A DNA stretch of 64,000 bases from Sphingopyxis sp. YF1 (GTDB lineage: Bacteria > Pseudomonadota > Alphaproteobacteria > Sphingomonadales > Sphingomonadaceae), in the NCBI RefSeq assembly GCF_022701295.1, contig NZ_CP033204.1, positions 3,872,501 through 3,936,500 on the forward strand, in the 5' to 3' direction. The position numbers and the translations under genes are program-made. This document shows positions 1 through 10,000 of this stretch, in pieces (the stretch's first letter is position 1; the number at the start of each line of letters is the position of its first letter). A model generated the notes under the pieces. It saw nothing but the letters and a program-made list of their open reading frames with translations. It was not told the DNA's origin and did not search any database.

Positions 1-2350
1 CCGATCCCGCCTCGACCTTGCTGTCGCCCCAATAGCTCCAGGCGTAGATGCCGTCGGCTCCGATGCCGCCCGTCGTCACCTTGTCGACCTTGACCGACGT
101 CGATCCATAATAAGCGGTCGCGCGGATCGCGGTCGATCCCTCGCCGGACGTCGTCACTTCGCCTGCGGTGATCTTGATCGACCCCGAATAGCCGCCGACA
201 TTGCTGTTCGCGAAAATCCCGTCCGAATGATCGCCACGCGTCTCGACAGTGCCCGCGTCGATGTCGATGTCGCCATAGGCAAGCGCCTTGATGCCCGCGG
301 AGTTCGTGCCGCCGGTCGAAATCTTGCCCGCGTCGATCGTGACGGAACCATAAGCCGTCGCATCGATCCCCGGCGCGTCGTCGCCGCCGGTGCTGATTTC
401 TCCCACCTCGATCGCGAGATCGCCGCCGAACGGGCGGCCGTTGCTATCAAATCCCGAGACTGCGATCGCCTTGATGCCGCTCGCCGCGTCGCCCGCGGTG
501 CTGATCGTTCCCGCCTTGATGTCCGCGCTGCCGCCGAGCGCCAGAACGTTGACGCCCTTCGCATTCTCGCCATGAGTCGCAATGCTGCCGGCATCGATAG
601 TGATCGCGTGGACGGTACCGTCATAACTCGCTGCCTGGGCAATGATACCGGCCGAGCCATCGCCCGCGGTATCGATCGTGCCGGTACGGATCGAAACGTC
701 GCCCGAGCGGACGCTCGCGAACACGCCGTGGCTGTCACTACCCTTGGTCGTGATCGCGCCGGCATCGAGCGAGAGCGATCCGGTATCGACAAACGCCTGG
801 AACGCGGTCGCATGATCGCCGGAGGTGGTGAGTCCACCCGAAATGGTGAAGCGCTGATCCGTGTCATAACCGTTGGTGAGGACCGCCGGCGCGTTACTCC
901 CGCTGGTCTCGATCGACCCGATTGCGGCGTTGACTGTCCCGTGATTGTTCGAAATCACGAGCCCGGCCGTGTCGCGCCCGAATTGCGAGCGGCCCTTGGT
1001 GACGATGCTGTCGACGGTCAGATTGATATCGCCGAGGCCATTGTTGATCACGACACCGCGAGAGCGGTCGCCCTCGGCGAGGACAGCGCCAAGGTCCATC
1101 GTGACGTCGCCCCCGGTGAGCACGGCGACGGCAGTCGAAGCGGTACCGTGGGTGGTGACCTTGTCGGCATTGATCGTCAGAACCTGGGCCTCATTTCCTT
1201 CGAAATAGGCCCCGCCCATGTAGATGCCGGTCGACGCATTGCCGTGCGTTTCGACGCTGCCGACCGTGATCGTCGTCGGCTGGGTGAAATCATAGCTCAG
1301 GACGTTGATCCCGGTCGAAAAATCGCCGCGCGTCACCACGCTGTCGCCGCTCACCGAGATTTCACCGCCGAAGCTTACGGCGCCGAGCCCGACCGCTCCG
1401 TCTCCGCCGGTTTCGACCGTTCCCGCGTGAAGGGCGACATCTCCGAAACCGCCTGCATAGGCGCCCCAGCTGTTGTCGCCCTCGGTTCTGATGCTGCCGA
1501 CCTCGACGCTCGTCCTCCCTTTTGTGAAGTTGGTCGCGATGACGCCATCCGACGCATAGCCGCGGGTTTCGATGCTATCCGCACGGATGGAGAGGTCGGC
1601 GGGCGCAGAGAGAATGGGCTGCCCGGTCTCTTCGTCGAAAACCGGGCGTTGGCCAGCCTGCGCCTGGATGCCGACCGCATAATCGCCCCCGGTCAGGATC
1701 GAACCGACGTCGATCGCGACGTCGCCGCCCGACATGGCATGAATGCCGGTGGCATAGCTGCCCGACGTTTGCACCGACACCGCCGTCACGTCGACGGGAC
1801 CCGCATAACCGGTTGCGTGAATGCCGATGGCCGCGTCGCCGGTGGTTGCGATCGAGCCGGTGGTGACGCGGACCGACCCATTGGCGGAGCCCGCGACGAC
1901 GCCATGAGCCTCTGTTCCACCGGTGCGCACGTCGCCGATCCGGATTTCCGCATTGCCGTCGGTCGCGATAGCGACCGCCCCGATGGAGCCGGACCCGGCG
2001 GTCGCCACGGTGACACCTTCGGCGTCGACCAGAACCGAGCCGCCGGCGAAGTTCGTCAGTGTGATGCCATGCTCATAATCGGCGTCGGTTTCGACGAGCG
2101 TGCCGGGATCGAGATGGAGCGTCAGATCCTGCGGTTCGTCGCCGGCGAGACGCGCTGTTTGGGTCGCCGGCAGGCGGTGCAAGGGCGCACGAAGGACCGA
2201 GATGTCGGCATTTTCGGCGCGGGCCGGTGCCGCGCCGAGGAGCAGGGCAGCCGCAGCTCCCGCAAGGCAGGTCCCGAGACCGAGGCGAACCCGGTGCGAG
2301 GAAGTGACATGATGCCGCGACGCGGCGGCGAGACCCTTGAAATGCTGCAA
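1..2350 (-). CDS. Repeat-rich exported surface protein, autotransporter-like (3' end outside window)
   Basis: An uninterrupted minus-strand frame runs from a TTG start at 2350 off the left edge. The TTG is preceded by GGGAG about 7 nt upstream. About 20 residues in comes a signal peptide (hydrophobic stretch GAAAALLLGAAP, then ARA/EN). The rest in view is a long series of degenerate repeats of about 23-27 residues of the type 'ITTGDxAxGIxAxGYxGxVxV', rich in Gly, Thr, Ser, Val and Asp and without Cys. Such repeats are typical of beta-helical passengers of type V-secreted or other large surface proteins. The C-terminal region that would show a translocator beta-barrel lies outside the window, so 'autotransporter' is inference. 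It starts downstream of, and in the same direction as, the TonB receptor operon, across an inverted repeat. Substrate or adhesin role unknown. Confidence 0.75.
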   Translation of the reverse strand, partial: MQHFKGLAAASRHHVTSSHRVRLGLGTCLAGAAAALLLGAAPARAENADISVLRAPLHRLPATQTARLAGDEPQDLTLHLDPGTLVETDADYEHGITLTNFAGGSVLVDAEGVTVATAGSGSIGAVAIATDGNAEIRIGDVRTGGTEAHGVVAGSANGSVRVTTGSIATTGDAAIGIHATGYAGPVDVTAVSVQTSGSYATGIHAMSGGDVAIDVGSILTGGDYAVGIQAQAGQRPVFDEETGQPILSAPADLSIRADSIETRGYASDGVIATNFTKGRTSVEVGSIRTEGDNSWGAYAGGFGDVALHAGTVETGGDGAVGLGAVSFGGEISVSGDSVVTRGDFSTGINVLSYDFTQPTTITVGSVETHGNASTGIYMGGAYFEGNEAQVLTINADKVTTHGTASTAVAVLTGGDVTMDLGAVLAEGDRSRGVVINNGLGDINLTVDSIVTKGRSQFGRDTAGLVISNNHGTVNAAIGSIETSGSNAPAVLTNGYDTDQRFTISGGLTTSGDHATAFQAFVDTGSLSLDAGAITTKGSDSHGVFASVRSGDVSIRTGTIDTAGDGSAGIIAQAASYDGTVHAITIDAGSIATHGENAKGVNVLALGGSADIKAGTISTAGDAASGIKAIAVSGFDSNGRPFGGDLAIEVGEISTGGDDAPGIDATAYGSVTIDAGKISTGGTNSAGIKALAYGDIDIDAGTVETRGDHSDGIFANSNVGGYSGSIKITAGEVTTSGEGSTAIRATAYYGSTSVKVDKVTTGGIGADGIYAWSYWGDSKVEAGS

Positions 2351-2390
2351 AGCCGAACTCCCGTTTGTCTTATGGCGGGATCGACCAGCA

Positions 2391-2418
2391 GGACCGGCGG
2401 CGCGAGCGCCGCCGGTCC
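2391..2418 (-). terminator. Perfect inverted repeat between receptor gene and surface-protein gene
   Basis: 13-bp perfect arms (2391-2403 and 2406-2418) around a 2-nt centre, very GC-rich. It lies just past the end of the TonB-receptor operon and before the surface-protein gene. There is no T-tract, so termination is only inferred. A smaller inverted repeat (GTTTCA/TGAAAC) lies near 2426-2440. Confidence 0.35.
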
Positions 2419-2524
2419 GAAGCCGTTTCAGATGAAACGATCTATCCCGTTAATGACAAAACGACGTCGGAACAGCGACACCTTATGGCATGGTAAAAAA
2501 GTTTCGCGGCGTGGCCCGCGCGGC

Positions 2525-4861
2525 TTAGAAAGCTGCGTCGAAACCGATCCTCACCATGCGTGGACGCTGGCTGGTCTCGATCAGATCGTACACCCGGTAA
2601 GGCGAGGCGAGCGCGAAGCGGTTGCGGCGCGCATCGGTGAGGTTCGACATTTCGAGACTGATGCCGGCGCGCGCGCCACCAAGTCGGAGGGCGACATGAT
2701 CGTCGAAATAGCCTCCTTGCCGGGTGTCGAGGAGCGGCCCGGCACCGATGCGCGACGCCCCCACATAGCGCAGGTCGCCGGACAGGCCGAGTTCGAGCCC
2801 GTTGCCGACATCCCAGCTGCGCGCCACCGAGGTCTGGAAGCTGAGCGGTGCGACATTGGGAAGACGGTCGCCGCGAAGAACCACGGTACCGATGTCGGCA
2901 TCGGTCAGCCGACCACGGGTGAGGAGCACGCCCGCGGACAGCCTCCACCCCGAGGGATGCCAGCGCAGCTGCGCCTCGAGCGACGTGAGGCTTCCGTCGC
3001 CGATATTGGCGGTCATGAGGTCGCCGGTCCGGGATACGACTTCCGCGAGAATGTCGTTCCACCGCGCATAGGACAAGGATGCGCCGAACTCGAGCTCGCG
3101 AGCAAGGTCGATGCGGTGGCCGAGTTCCCATGATCGCATGTCGTCGCCGCGATGAACCTCGGGTTTGAGACCCACCACTCCGACTCCGCCAGGGCGGAAG
3201 CCTTCCTGGTAGCGGACATAGAAGAGCGCCCCTTCCGACGGTGCGAAGGAGATAGCGAGGCCGGGATGCGCGCGCAGGTCACGGCGATGGAGCCGCGCCA
3301 CGAGGGGCTTGCCCGTCCCGGGGAGCGCACCGAGATTTGCCCGAGCCCAAGCATCGCCGCTCAGCTGCGTATAATCCACCCGCAGCCCCGCGGTCGCGGT
3401 AAGGCGGGCGACGATATCGACACTGGCTTCGCCGAAAAGCGTGATCTCGCCGACCCGGTTGGTGGCGCGCTGTCGCAACGCCGCGAAGGTCGAATCGAGT
3501 CCGTCGTATCGCCGCGTGCGGCTGTCGCTTTCCATATAGGCGAGACCGAGAAGCCATCCGGCTCCTCCTGGGAGCTTGCGCGACAGGCGCGTCTCGCCGA
3601 CGAGAAGGTCCGAGGCGTCACGCTGGCTGACCGCTGACGGCATGGTAGCGGAGCCCCTGTCATATTGCTGCCGCATCGAGCGCCGGACCAGCCCCAGGGT
3701 CGAGACGAGTTCGGCTTCTCCGACGCTGCGGCGCACGGCGATGTGCGACAGGTGGAAGCCGCTGCCATAAGGCTCGGCCGCCGGGGTCAGACGGATGTAT
3801 GCGGGCGCGCCGGCCTCGGTCCACTGGCTGCCCTGCGCCCGGATCGTCTGGGTGAGCGCACCGATTTCCACCGTCCAGTCGCCGGCATCGAAGCCGAATG
3901 CCCCGCGTCCGCCGCGCACCGACGTCAGGTTGACGTTGGAGCGTCCGAGCGCGGGGATATCGATATAGCCGCCTTCGCGCGCGCCATAGCCGGTGACCCG
4001 CAGGGCGGCATTCTCTCCGACCGGAACATTGATCGTCGCCGACACATTTCCGCCGGCCTCGCCATGCGAAAGCGAGGTGAGGCCGATCGACAGGCTACCC
4101 TCGAAGGATCCCGCGCGCGGCGCGCGCGGCACGACACGGATGACCCCGCCGAGTGTGCCGGCCCCGTAGAGCGTTCCTTGCGGGCCTTCGAGGACCTCGA
4201 CGCGCTCGACGTCGGGGAGCCGAAGCGCCGGGTCGGGGCCGTTATAGTTGATAGGAATATCGCCGAAATACTGCCCTGTGGTCGTTTGCCCAGGACCGCT
4301 GAAGCTCGATTCGATGAGACCTCGAAGAAAGAGCCGGTTGCGCCCGGGCCCGAATTCGGTCGAGCCGAGCTGCGCCAGGCGCCGGATGAGACCCGCGCTG
4401 TCCACGGTCGCGGATGGCCCGAACGCATCCCCACCGAGGATCTGGACCGTTGCGGGATAACAGCCGAGCTCTTCGCCGCGCTTCGAGGCGGTGACCACGA
4501 TTTCGGCGACGGGAGCGATCGGCGATGGCGCGGGCGGGGGCGGTACGGCCCGGACGCGCACCACCCTGCGCGGACGGCGGACGATGTGAAACAGTCCGCC
4601 GCGCCCCCGCTTCCAGGTCGCGGGCGTCGCGCGCAGCAGGAGGTCGAGCGCGGCGGGCGCGCTCATCCGGCCGCGCACCCGCGGTGTCGGGTATCGCTGG
4701 AGGGCCGGATCCTCGACGCCCACATCGATTTGGGCCTGGCGCGAGAGGGTCGCGACGGCCGAACCGAGCGACCCTGCCGGCACGTCGATCTCGGCCGATC
4801 CTTCATGGGCCGACGCGGCCGCAGGTGCCGCCAGCAGGAACAGCGCGGCAAATTGCTTCAT
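2525..4861 (-). CDS. TonB-dependent receptor with N-terminal STN signalling domain
   Basis: 778 residues. The start ATG at 4861 overlaps the FecR stop codon (ATGA). Signal peptide (MKQFAALFLLAAPAAASA), then an STN domain (about residues 25-75) typical of transducers that signal to a FecR anti-sigma factor. A TonB-box-like stretch (EIVVTAS) precedes the plug domain, which carries the motif DVERVEVLEGPQGTLYG, followed by a long beta-barrel ending in an aromatic residue (DAAF), as outer-membrane barrels do. It should import a siderophore, glycan or similar ligand across the outer membrane using TonB energy and report occupancy to the adjacent FecR/ECF pair. A longer reading from 5104 is rejected because the extra 81 residues are the FecR gene in another frame. 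Ligand cannot be read from sequence. Confidence 0.93.
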   Translation of the reverse strand: MKQFAALFLLAAPAAASAHEGSAEIDVPAGSLGSAVATLSRQAQIDVGVEDPALQRYPTPRVRGRMSAPAALDLLLRATPATWKRGRGGLFHIVRRPRRVVRVRAVPPPPAPSPIAPVAEIVVTASKRGEELGCYPATVQILGGDAFGPSATVDSAGLIRRLAQLGSTEFGPGRNRLFLRGLIESSFSGPGQTTTGQYFGDIPINYNGPDPALRLPDVERVEVLEGPQGTLYGAGTLGGVIRVVPRAPRAGSFEGSLSIGLTSLSHGEAGGNVSATINVPVGENAALRVTGYGAREGGYIDIPALGRSNVNLTSVRGGRGAFGFDAGDWTVEIGALTQTIRAQGSQWTEAGAPAYIRLTPAAEPYGSGFHLSHIAVRRSVGEAELVSTLGLVRRSMRQQYDRGSATMPSAVSQRDASDLLVGETRLSRKLPGGAGWLLGLAYMESDSRTRRYDGLDSTFAALRQRATNRVGEITLFGEASVDIVARLTATAGLRVDYTQLSGDAWARANLGALPGTGKPLVARLHRRDLRAHPGLAISFAPSEGALFYVRYQEGFRPGGVGVVGLKPEVHRGDDMRSWELGHRIDLARELEFGASLSYARWNDILAEVVSRTGDLMTANIGDGSLTSLEAQLRWHPSGWRLSAGVLLTRGRLTDADIGTVVLRGDRLPNVAPLSFQTSVARSWDVGNGLELGLSGDLRYVGASRIGAGPLLDTRQGGYFDDHVALRLGGARAGISLEMSNLTDARRNRFALASPYRVYDLIETSQRPRMVRIGFDAAF

Positions 4862-5826
4862 CGGGAGCCCGGAGCGGGTTCCTCCAATATCCACCCCGTA
4901 CCCTGGCGCCGCACCGTCAGACCCATCAGGCTCGCGGCGCGGCGGACGGTGCCTGCATCGCGCGCGCCGAGGCGGAGACCGCCGCTGAACGGCTTGTCGG
5001 CCACCGCCGGCGCGACGGCGATTTCGAGACCGGTGGCGCGGCTTAGGTCGGCCGCGACCCGAGCCGCATCGGCGCGGTCGTAGACGAGCCGGCCCTCGGC
5101 CCATGCGGCAACGTCGCCGGGATCGACGCGCCCGGCGATGGCCCGGCCCTTGACGTCCACTTCGAGAATGTCTCCCGCCGACAGGTCGCGCCGGAGACTG
5201 CCAGCGCTGTACCGGACCCGTCCTTCGGCGACTGCCACCGTCAGACGGCCGCCATCCTGCGTTACCGCGAAGCGGGTCCCGAGATCGACGATCTCGGCGT
5301 CGCCCACCTGGACACGGAACGGCCGGCTCGCGTCATGCGCAACGGTAAAGCGGGCTTCGCCGCGCACGAGCCGGACCTCGCGGGGCCGGCGCCGATCGAG
5401 CAGCACTTCGGTGCCGCCATTGAGCAGAAGATCGCTCCCCGTCTCGAGTGCCACCTCGCGCGTTTCGCCCGGCTCGGTCACGACCCTGTAGGTCGCGCTT
5501 TCCGGGCGCAGGAAGAGAAGCAGCAGAATGGACGCCGCAAGGGCGAGGATGCCACCGGTCATCCAGCGGCGCCGCCCCGGCGCCCTGCGCACCGGTATCG
5601 GAAGAGCGACCGCCGGTCGGGGAGCGGATAGCGCCTCGGCGACGCCGGCATCGGCATCGGCCAGGCGCCAGTAGATCGCCGGTGCGCGTGTGTCGCTCTC
5701 CATCCAGGCTGCGAACGCCTCCCAGTCGGCGGCGGCGCCGCCGCGCAGCCGGATGACCCAGTCGAGCGCCTCCTCGCGGATGCGCTCGACTGGCCTGGCC
5801 GGTGGATTCCGCCCGGTGTCAGTCAT
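4858..5826 (-). CDS. FecR-type anti-sigma factor/transducer
   Basis: 322 residues from ATG 5826. N-terminal cytoplasmic DUF4880-like region (EEALDWVIRLRGG... WEAFAAWMESDTRAPA), a single transmembrane segment (GGILALAASILLLLFL), then the periplasmic FecR domain (RVVTEPGETREVALETGS; GEARFTVAHDASRPFRVQ) and a C-terminal STN-interacting portion. It relays the state of the outer-membrane receptor encoded directly downstream to the ECF sigma encoded directly upstream. It overlaps both neighbours (8 nt with sigma, 4 nt with receptor), implying translational coupling and fixed stoichiometry. Assignment rests on domain order and operon context. Confidence 0.92.
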   Translation of the reverse strand: MTDTGRNPPARPVERIREEALDWVIRLRGGAAADWEAFAAWMESDTRAPAIYWRLADADAGVAEALSAPRPAVALPIPVRRAPGRRRWMTGGILALAASILLLLFLRPESATYRVVTEPGETREVALETGSDLLLNGGTEVLLDRRRPREVRLVRGEARFTVAHDASRPFRVQVGDAEIVDLGTRFAVTQDGGRLTVAVAEGRVRYSAGSLRRDLSAGDILEVDVKGRAIAGRVDPGDVAAWAEGRLVYDRADAARVAADLSRATGLEIAVAPAVADKPFSGGLRLGARDAGTVRRAASLMGLTVRRQGTGWILEEPAPGSR

Positions 5827-6364
5827 GCCGGTCTCCCTCCCGGAATGCGAGGAGGGCCGCATAGGCGCGGCGCAAATGTTTCTCGACGGTGCTGAGGCCC
5901 ATGCCAAGCTCCTCGGCGATCGAACGCTGGGTCTGACCTTCAAGCCGGTGCCGCCGGAAGATTCCGGCTGCCGGTTCGCCGAGACCGTCGATGATGCGGT
6001 AGGCGGCGCGGACTTCGTCGACTGCGACGGCACGGCTTTCAACATCGGGTTCGGTCTGGCGGCCGTCGTCCGAGCCACTGCCGAGCTCGGCCCACGCCGT
6101 ATCGCGGTGAAGCAGCCGCTGCGCCGATCGCCTGCGATCGATAAGGAGATTGTGCAGCATGCGGTAGAGATAGGCCAGGGCTTCGGAGGGCACCGGCCGG
6201 TCGAGCGAGCGGATCCGGATCCACGCGTCGTGCAATATGTCCTCGGCCTCTTCCGCAGCGCCGATGCGCCTCAGAAAGCCGAGCAGCCGGGCGCGCTCGG
6301 CAACGAAGACTGCTTCCAGGCTCTGCGTCCCCGGCGGCGATTCCGGCGCAACTGTCTCCGGCAA
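5819..6364 (-). CDS. ECF (FecI-like) RNA polymerase sigma factor
   Basis: 181 residues from a TTG start at 6364, chosen because GGAG lies 8 nt upstream and no ATG fits before the conserved region. Sigma region 2 (EDILHDAWIRI; LAYLYRMLHNLLIDRRR) and region 4 with helix-turn-helix (QRSIAEELGMGLSTVEKHLRRAYA) are both visible. It should direct transcription of the FecR-regulated receptor genes. It begins 92 bp after the response regulator gene on the same strand, so it may be co-transcribed with, or activated by, that two-component system. Longer in-frame readings extend into the regulator gene and are not real. Confidence 0.92.
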   Translation of the reverse strand: MPETVAPESPPGTQSLEAVFVAERARLLGFLRRIGAAEEAEDILHDAWIRIRSLDRPVPSEALAYLYRMLHNLLIDRRRSAQRLLHRDTAWAELGSGSDDGRQTEPDVESRAVAVDEVRAAYRIIDGLGEPAAGIFRRHRLEGQTQRSIAEELGMGLSTVEKHLRRAYAALLAFREGDRHD

Positions 6365-6456
6365 TGAACTGACTCCAGCGACCCCTTGCGGCGGGGAGTT
6401 AATGGGCGGGACCGATGCTGTCCAGTCGGTGCGATGCGAACGGGTGGCCGGGAAGA

Positions 6457-7086
6457 TCAGAGGGTGATGATGCCCCGGCGGAGCGCGGTCGTGACCGCCT
6501 GCGTGCGGTCGGCGACGCCGAGCTTGATGAAGATGGTGCGTAGATGCGCCTTCACCGTTTCCTCCGACACCGACAGTTCCCAGGCGACGAGCTTGTTCGC
6601 CTTGCCCGTCGCGACCTGCTCGAGAATAGCGATCTCGCGGGGGCTCAGCGGCTCCTCGGCCGCATGAATGGCGATCTCCTGCGCCACCTCCGCAGGCACA
6701 TAGCGACGTCCCGCATGAACCGAACGAATAGCGGTCAGCAGTTCGTCGATGAGTGAGCTTTTGAGCAGATAGCCGCATGCGCCGGCCTTGAGTGCGCGCA
6801 CCGCCTGCACGTCGCCCGAATAGGTGGTCAGGACGACGAGGCGCGCATTGGGAGATTCCGCACGTATGGCGGCAATGGCCTCGAGGCCGGACATGACCGG
6901 CATCTGGAGGTCCATCAGCGTCACGTCGGGCCGCAGCTTGCGGTGCAGGTCGACGGCCTCCGCGCCATTCTCGGCTTCGCCGACGACTTCGATATCCGCC
7001 TCGGGCTCGACGATGGCGGCAATCCCCTCGCGCAGCATGACATGATCGTCGACGATGAGGAGCCGGATGGGACGTTCTGGTTTCAA
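6457..7086 (-). CDS. NarL/FixJ-type response regulator
   Basis: 209 residues. N-terminal receiver domain with the acidic pair in LLIVDDHVM, phospho-acceptor Asp in DVTLMDLQMP (about residue 59), Thr/Ser in LVVLTTYSG and Lys in GYLLKSS; C-terminal LuxR-type HTH (LSPREIAILEQVATG... ETVKAHLRTIFIKLG). The start codon is TTG and overlaps the kinase stop (TTGA), so translation is coupled to the kinase. It is the cognate partner of the kinase at 7083-10172. Target promoters are unknown; the ECF sigma gene immediately downstream is the obvious candidate. Confidence 0.93.
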   Translation of the reverse strand: MKPERPIRLLIVDDHVMLREGIAAIVEPEADIEVVGEAENGAEAVDLHRKLRPDVTLMDLQMPVMSGLEAIAAIRAESPNARLVVLTTYSGDVQAVRALKAGACGYLLKSSLIDELLTAIRSVHAGRRYVPAEVAQEIAIHAAEEPLSPREIAILEQVATGKANKLVAWELSVSEETVKAHLRTIFIKLGVADRTQAVTTALRRGIITL

Positions 7087-10000
7087 GGCTTATGCTTTCG
7101 CAAGGGAAACAGTGAGCGGAGCCGTTCGAAAAGTCCCGGGGGGCGCCCACCATATGCAGCGGCCGCCGGGATGGACAGCACCACTTCGGTACCGCTGCCG
7201 GGCCGGCTGCTTACCGTCAGGTCCGCGCCGATGCGCTCGGCCCGTTCGCGCATCCCGACCAGCCCGTAATGACCACTACGGGAACCTTGCGAGGCGACAT
7301 CTTCCGGAATTCCTTTGCCGTCGTCGCGAAGCGCGAGCTTGAGGTCGCGGGCGCCCCACAACAAGTCGATTCGAAGCGTGCCCGCTTCCGAATGATGGAC
7401 GACGTTCCGTATCGCTTCCTCACAGATCCGCTCGATTTCCTCGAAGGCGATCGGGTGGAGGCCATGCGGCGTTCCCTCGCTGGCCATCCTGACATCGATC
7501 CCGGAACCTGCCGTGATATCTCGGGCGAGATCGAGAAGCACCGTCTCCAGACCGGCGTCGCTGCGCGGAGCCCGAAGATCGCGTACGCGGTCGCGGCCTT
7601 CGACCAGCACGCCCTGCGCGCGCGCCAACGCTTCGTCCAGCGGCTTCCGTTCGCTCGCAGGCAGGCGATTTACACCGGCCTTGAACTGGAGCATCAGCGC
7701 CTGAAAGCCTTGCAGAAGCGTGTCGTGGAGCTCCCGTGCGATGCGCTCGCGCTCCGCTATCCGGACGTCGAAACGGCCCTGCAGGCGCGCCTCGAGCTGC
7801 CGGACCCGGAATAGATAGGCTGCGGCGCCAAGCGCAAGCAGGACAAGCGCGGCAAGCATCTTGAACCAGATCGACTGGAGAAATGTCGGAGGAATTGTCA
7901 CCTCGAGCACCGCGCCCTTCCGGTTCCATATGCCATCCTCGTTCGCGGCTATGACCCGAAAGCGATAGGTACCGGGTCCGAGGTTCGTGTAGCTTGCCTG
8001 GCGCCGGCCCCCCGGGTCGATCCAATCCGCATCCTGGCCTTCGAGCCGGTAACGGATTTGAACCCGCTCCGGCACGCCGAGGCTGAGGGCCGCGAAGCCG
8101 AAAGTGAGCGACGAGCTGCCGGCCGGGAGCCGAACCTGGTCGGGGTCGAAATATTTCACGCCGCCGGCAATCAGCGTTCCGATTGCGACGGGCGGAGGCA
8201 GCTTGTTCGCCTGGATATGCGCGGGGTCGATCCATACCGTCCCGGCGAGCGTCGCTCCCCAGATTCGCCCGTCGCCGCCTTGGACCAGCGATTGCATGCT
8301 TTGCCGAGCGTAGCGGTCGGGAAGGCCATCGACAAAGTCGAAGACGCGGTGCGGCGCCGTGAATTGCGGATCGGTCAGGGCGCGTTCGAAGTCGGCCGAG
8401 CGCATGCGCACAAAGCCCTGATAGCCGAGCGCCCACGTCTCTCCGGTCGCCGTCTGAGCGATGCCGTTCACGCCGCGCAATCCCGGCACGCGGTCGAAAC
8501 CGAGGGCCGTGATCCTGCCGTCCTTCAGACGGCCGATGCGATCCGCTCCAGCGATCAATATGCCGGTCTGGGCCGGCGCCATCGTGTAAATGGTGCCTAG
8601 CGACGGTCGATTGGCGGTCACGAGGGTCTGGCCTTCGGCCTCGAGACGCGCGAAGCGGTCGGTTCCCCAGATCATCCAGACATCCCCCTGCGCGGGATCC
8701 CGCACCAGCTGGGTCGGATAAAATTCCTGTTTTTCGGGTTTGGCCGGGATGTTGAACCAGCCGCTCGCGGTTTGGCGGTAGAGACCGCTTCCTGCCGCGG
8801 TCATCCACATCCGGCCCCAGCGATCGAGACCGCAGGCATAGATTCCCGTTTCGGTACCCGAGGGCCGGGCGAGCGAGCGCCGCGACGTTCCCGATATGGC
8901 CAGGATCCGGTCGGCGAGCACGACCCAGATCGCGCCGCCGGGTCCGTCGCACACCGCCTCGGGCTCGGCGGTGCCGCCTTCCAGAAGCTCGGGCGCCGCG
9001 TGCGCCCGGGCGCGGTAGATGCTGTCTGCCTGCGCGATGATGACGCTTCCATCGCGCGCGACGTGCAGGATGTCACCAAAAGCGGCGGGCTTGGTGAGCG
9101 CTTTCTCGGTCGCGACATTGGCGTTGCGGAACCGGTCGAGACCCAGCGATGTCGCGACCCATATATTTCCCTCGCGATCTTCGAAGACCGCAAGGGTCGC
9201 ATCCGACGTCAGACCATCGGCTGCGAGAAATTCGGTCGATGGGGCGGGCGCATGGCCCGGGCCGAGTGCGGACGGCAGGCGCAGGCGCTCGATCCCGTCC
9301 CCGCGCCGCGCCACCCAGAGATTGCCATCCTTGTCGAACCTGATGGTGAAGCCGCGCCGGACCTTTTCGGTCGGATAACTGAACGCAGCGGGCTTGCCGG
9401 ACCAGCGCCCCCCTGGGCCAGTCACCGGCCTGACACCGAGCGTGTCGCGGGCCCAGAGCCGCCCTTCGCTGTCGGTCGCGAGGTGAGACCGCATGCCGGG
9501 CTGCGAAATGACCAGCTCGAAGCGGTCGCTTCCATTTTGTTTGCGGAAGATCTTGTCGCGGTAAGCCACCCAGAGCGCGCCGTCGCGCGTCACGGCAAGG
9601 CCGGTGTTGCTGTCGCGCCCGAAGCCCGCTGTCGGCTGAACTTCGGTCCACGCGCCGTTCCGATATCGCAGTAGCGGCCTGCCGACCTGTCCGATTGCCG
9701 CCCAGATATCGCCGTCCGGGGTCTGGATCATATGCACGACTTCCCCGTCGAAGCGCGGGGTGGGGACAAAAGAGAGCTTGCCGCGACGGTATACGGCGAA
9801 GCGGCCCGACGCGGAATAGCTCGTCCAGAGGTCGCCGTTTTTCGTAACCAGAAGCGTTCGCGGCCCGCCGGTCGCGTCCTCGACGTCGGCATCCATTCGC
9901 TCGAAAGCGATCCCGTCGAACCGGAACAGGCCGTCGCCGCTCGCCAGCCAGAGATAGCCGTCGCGAGTTTGCGCAATCGCATGAATCGGGGCGGGGGCGC

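Noticed and set aside
100..2100. CRISPR-like or tandem DNA repeats
   Set aside because: Repetition is at protein level within an open frame, with variable DNA; no repeat-spacer pattern.
227..3133. A 968-codon plus-strand open frame
   Set aside because: It is the antisense of the repeat protein and of the TonB receptor end; Arg/Asp-rich composition with no domain, while both minus frames carry signal peptide, repeats and receptor motifs.
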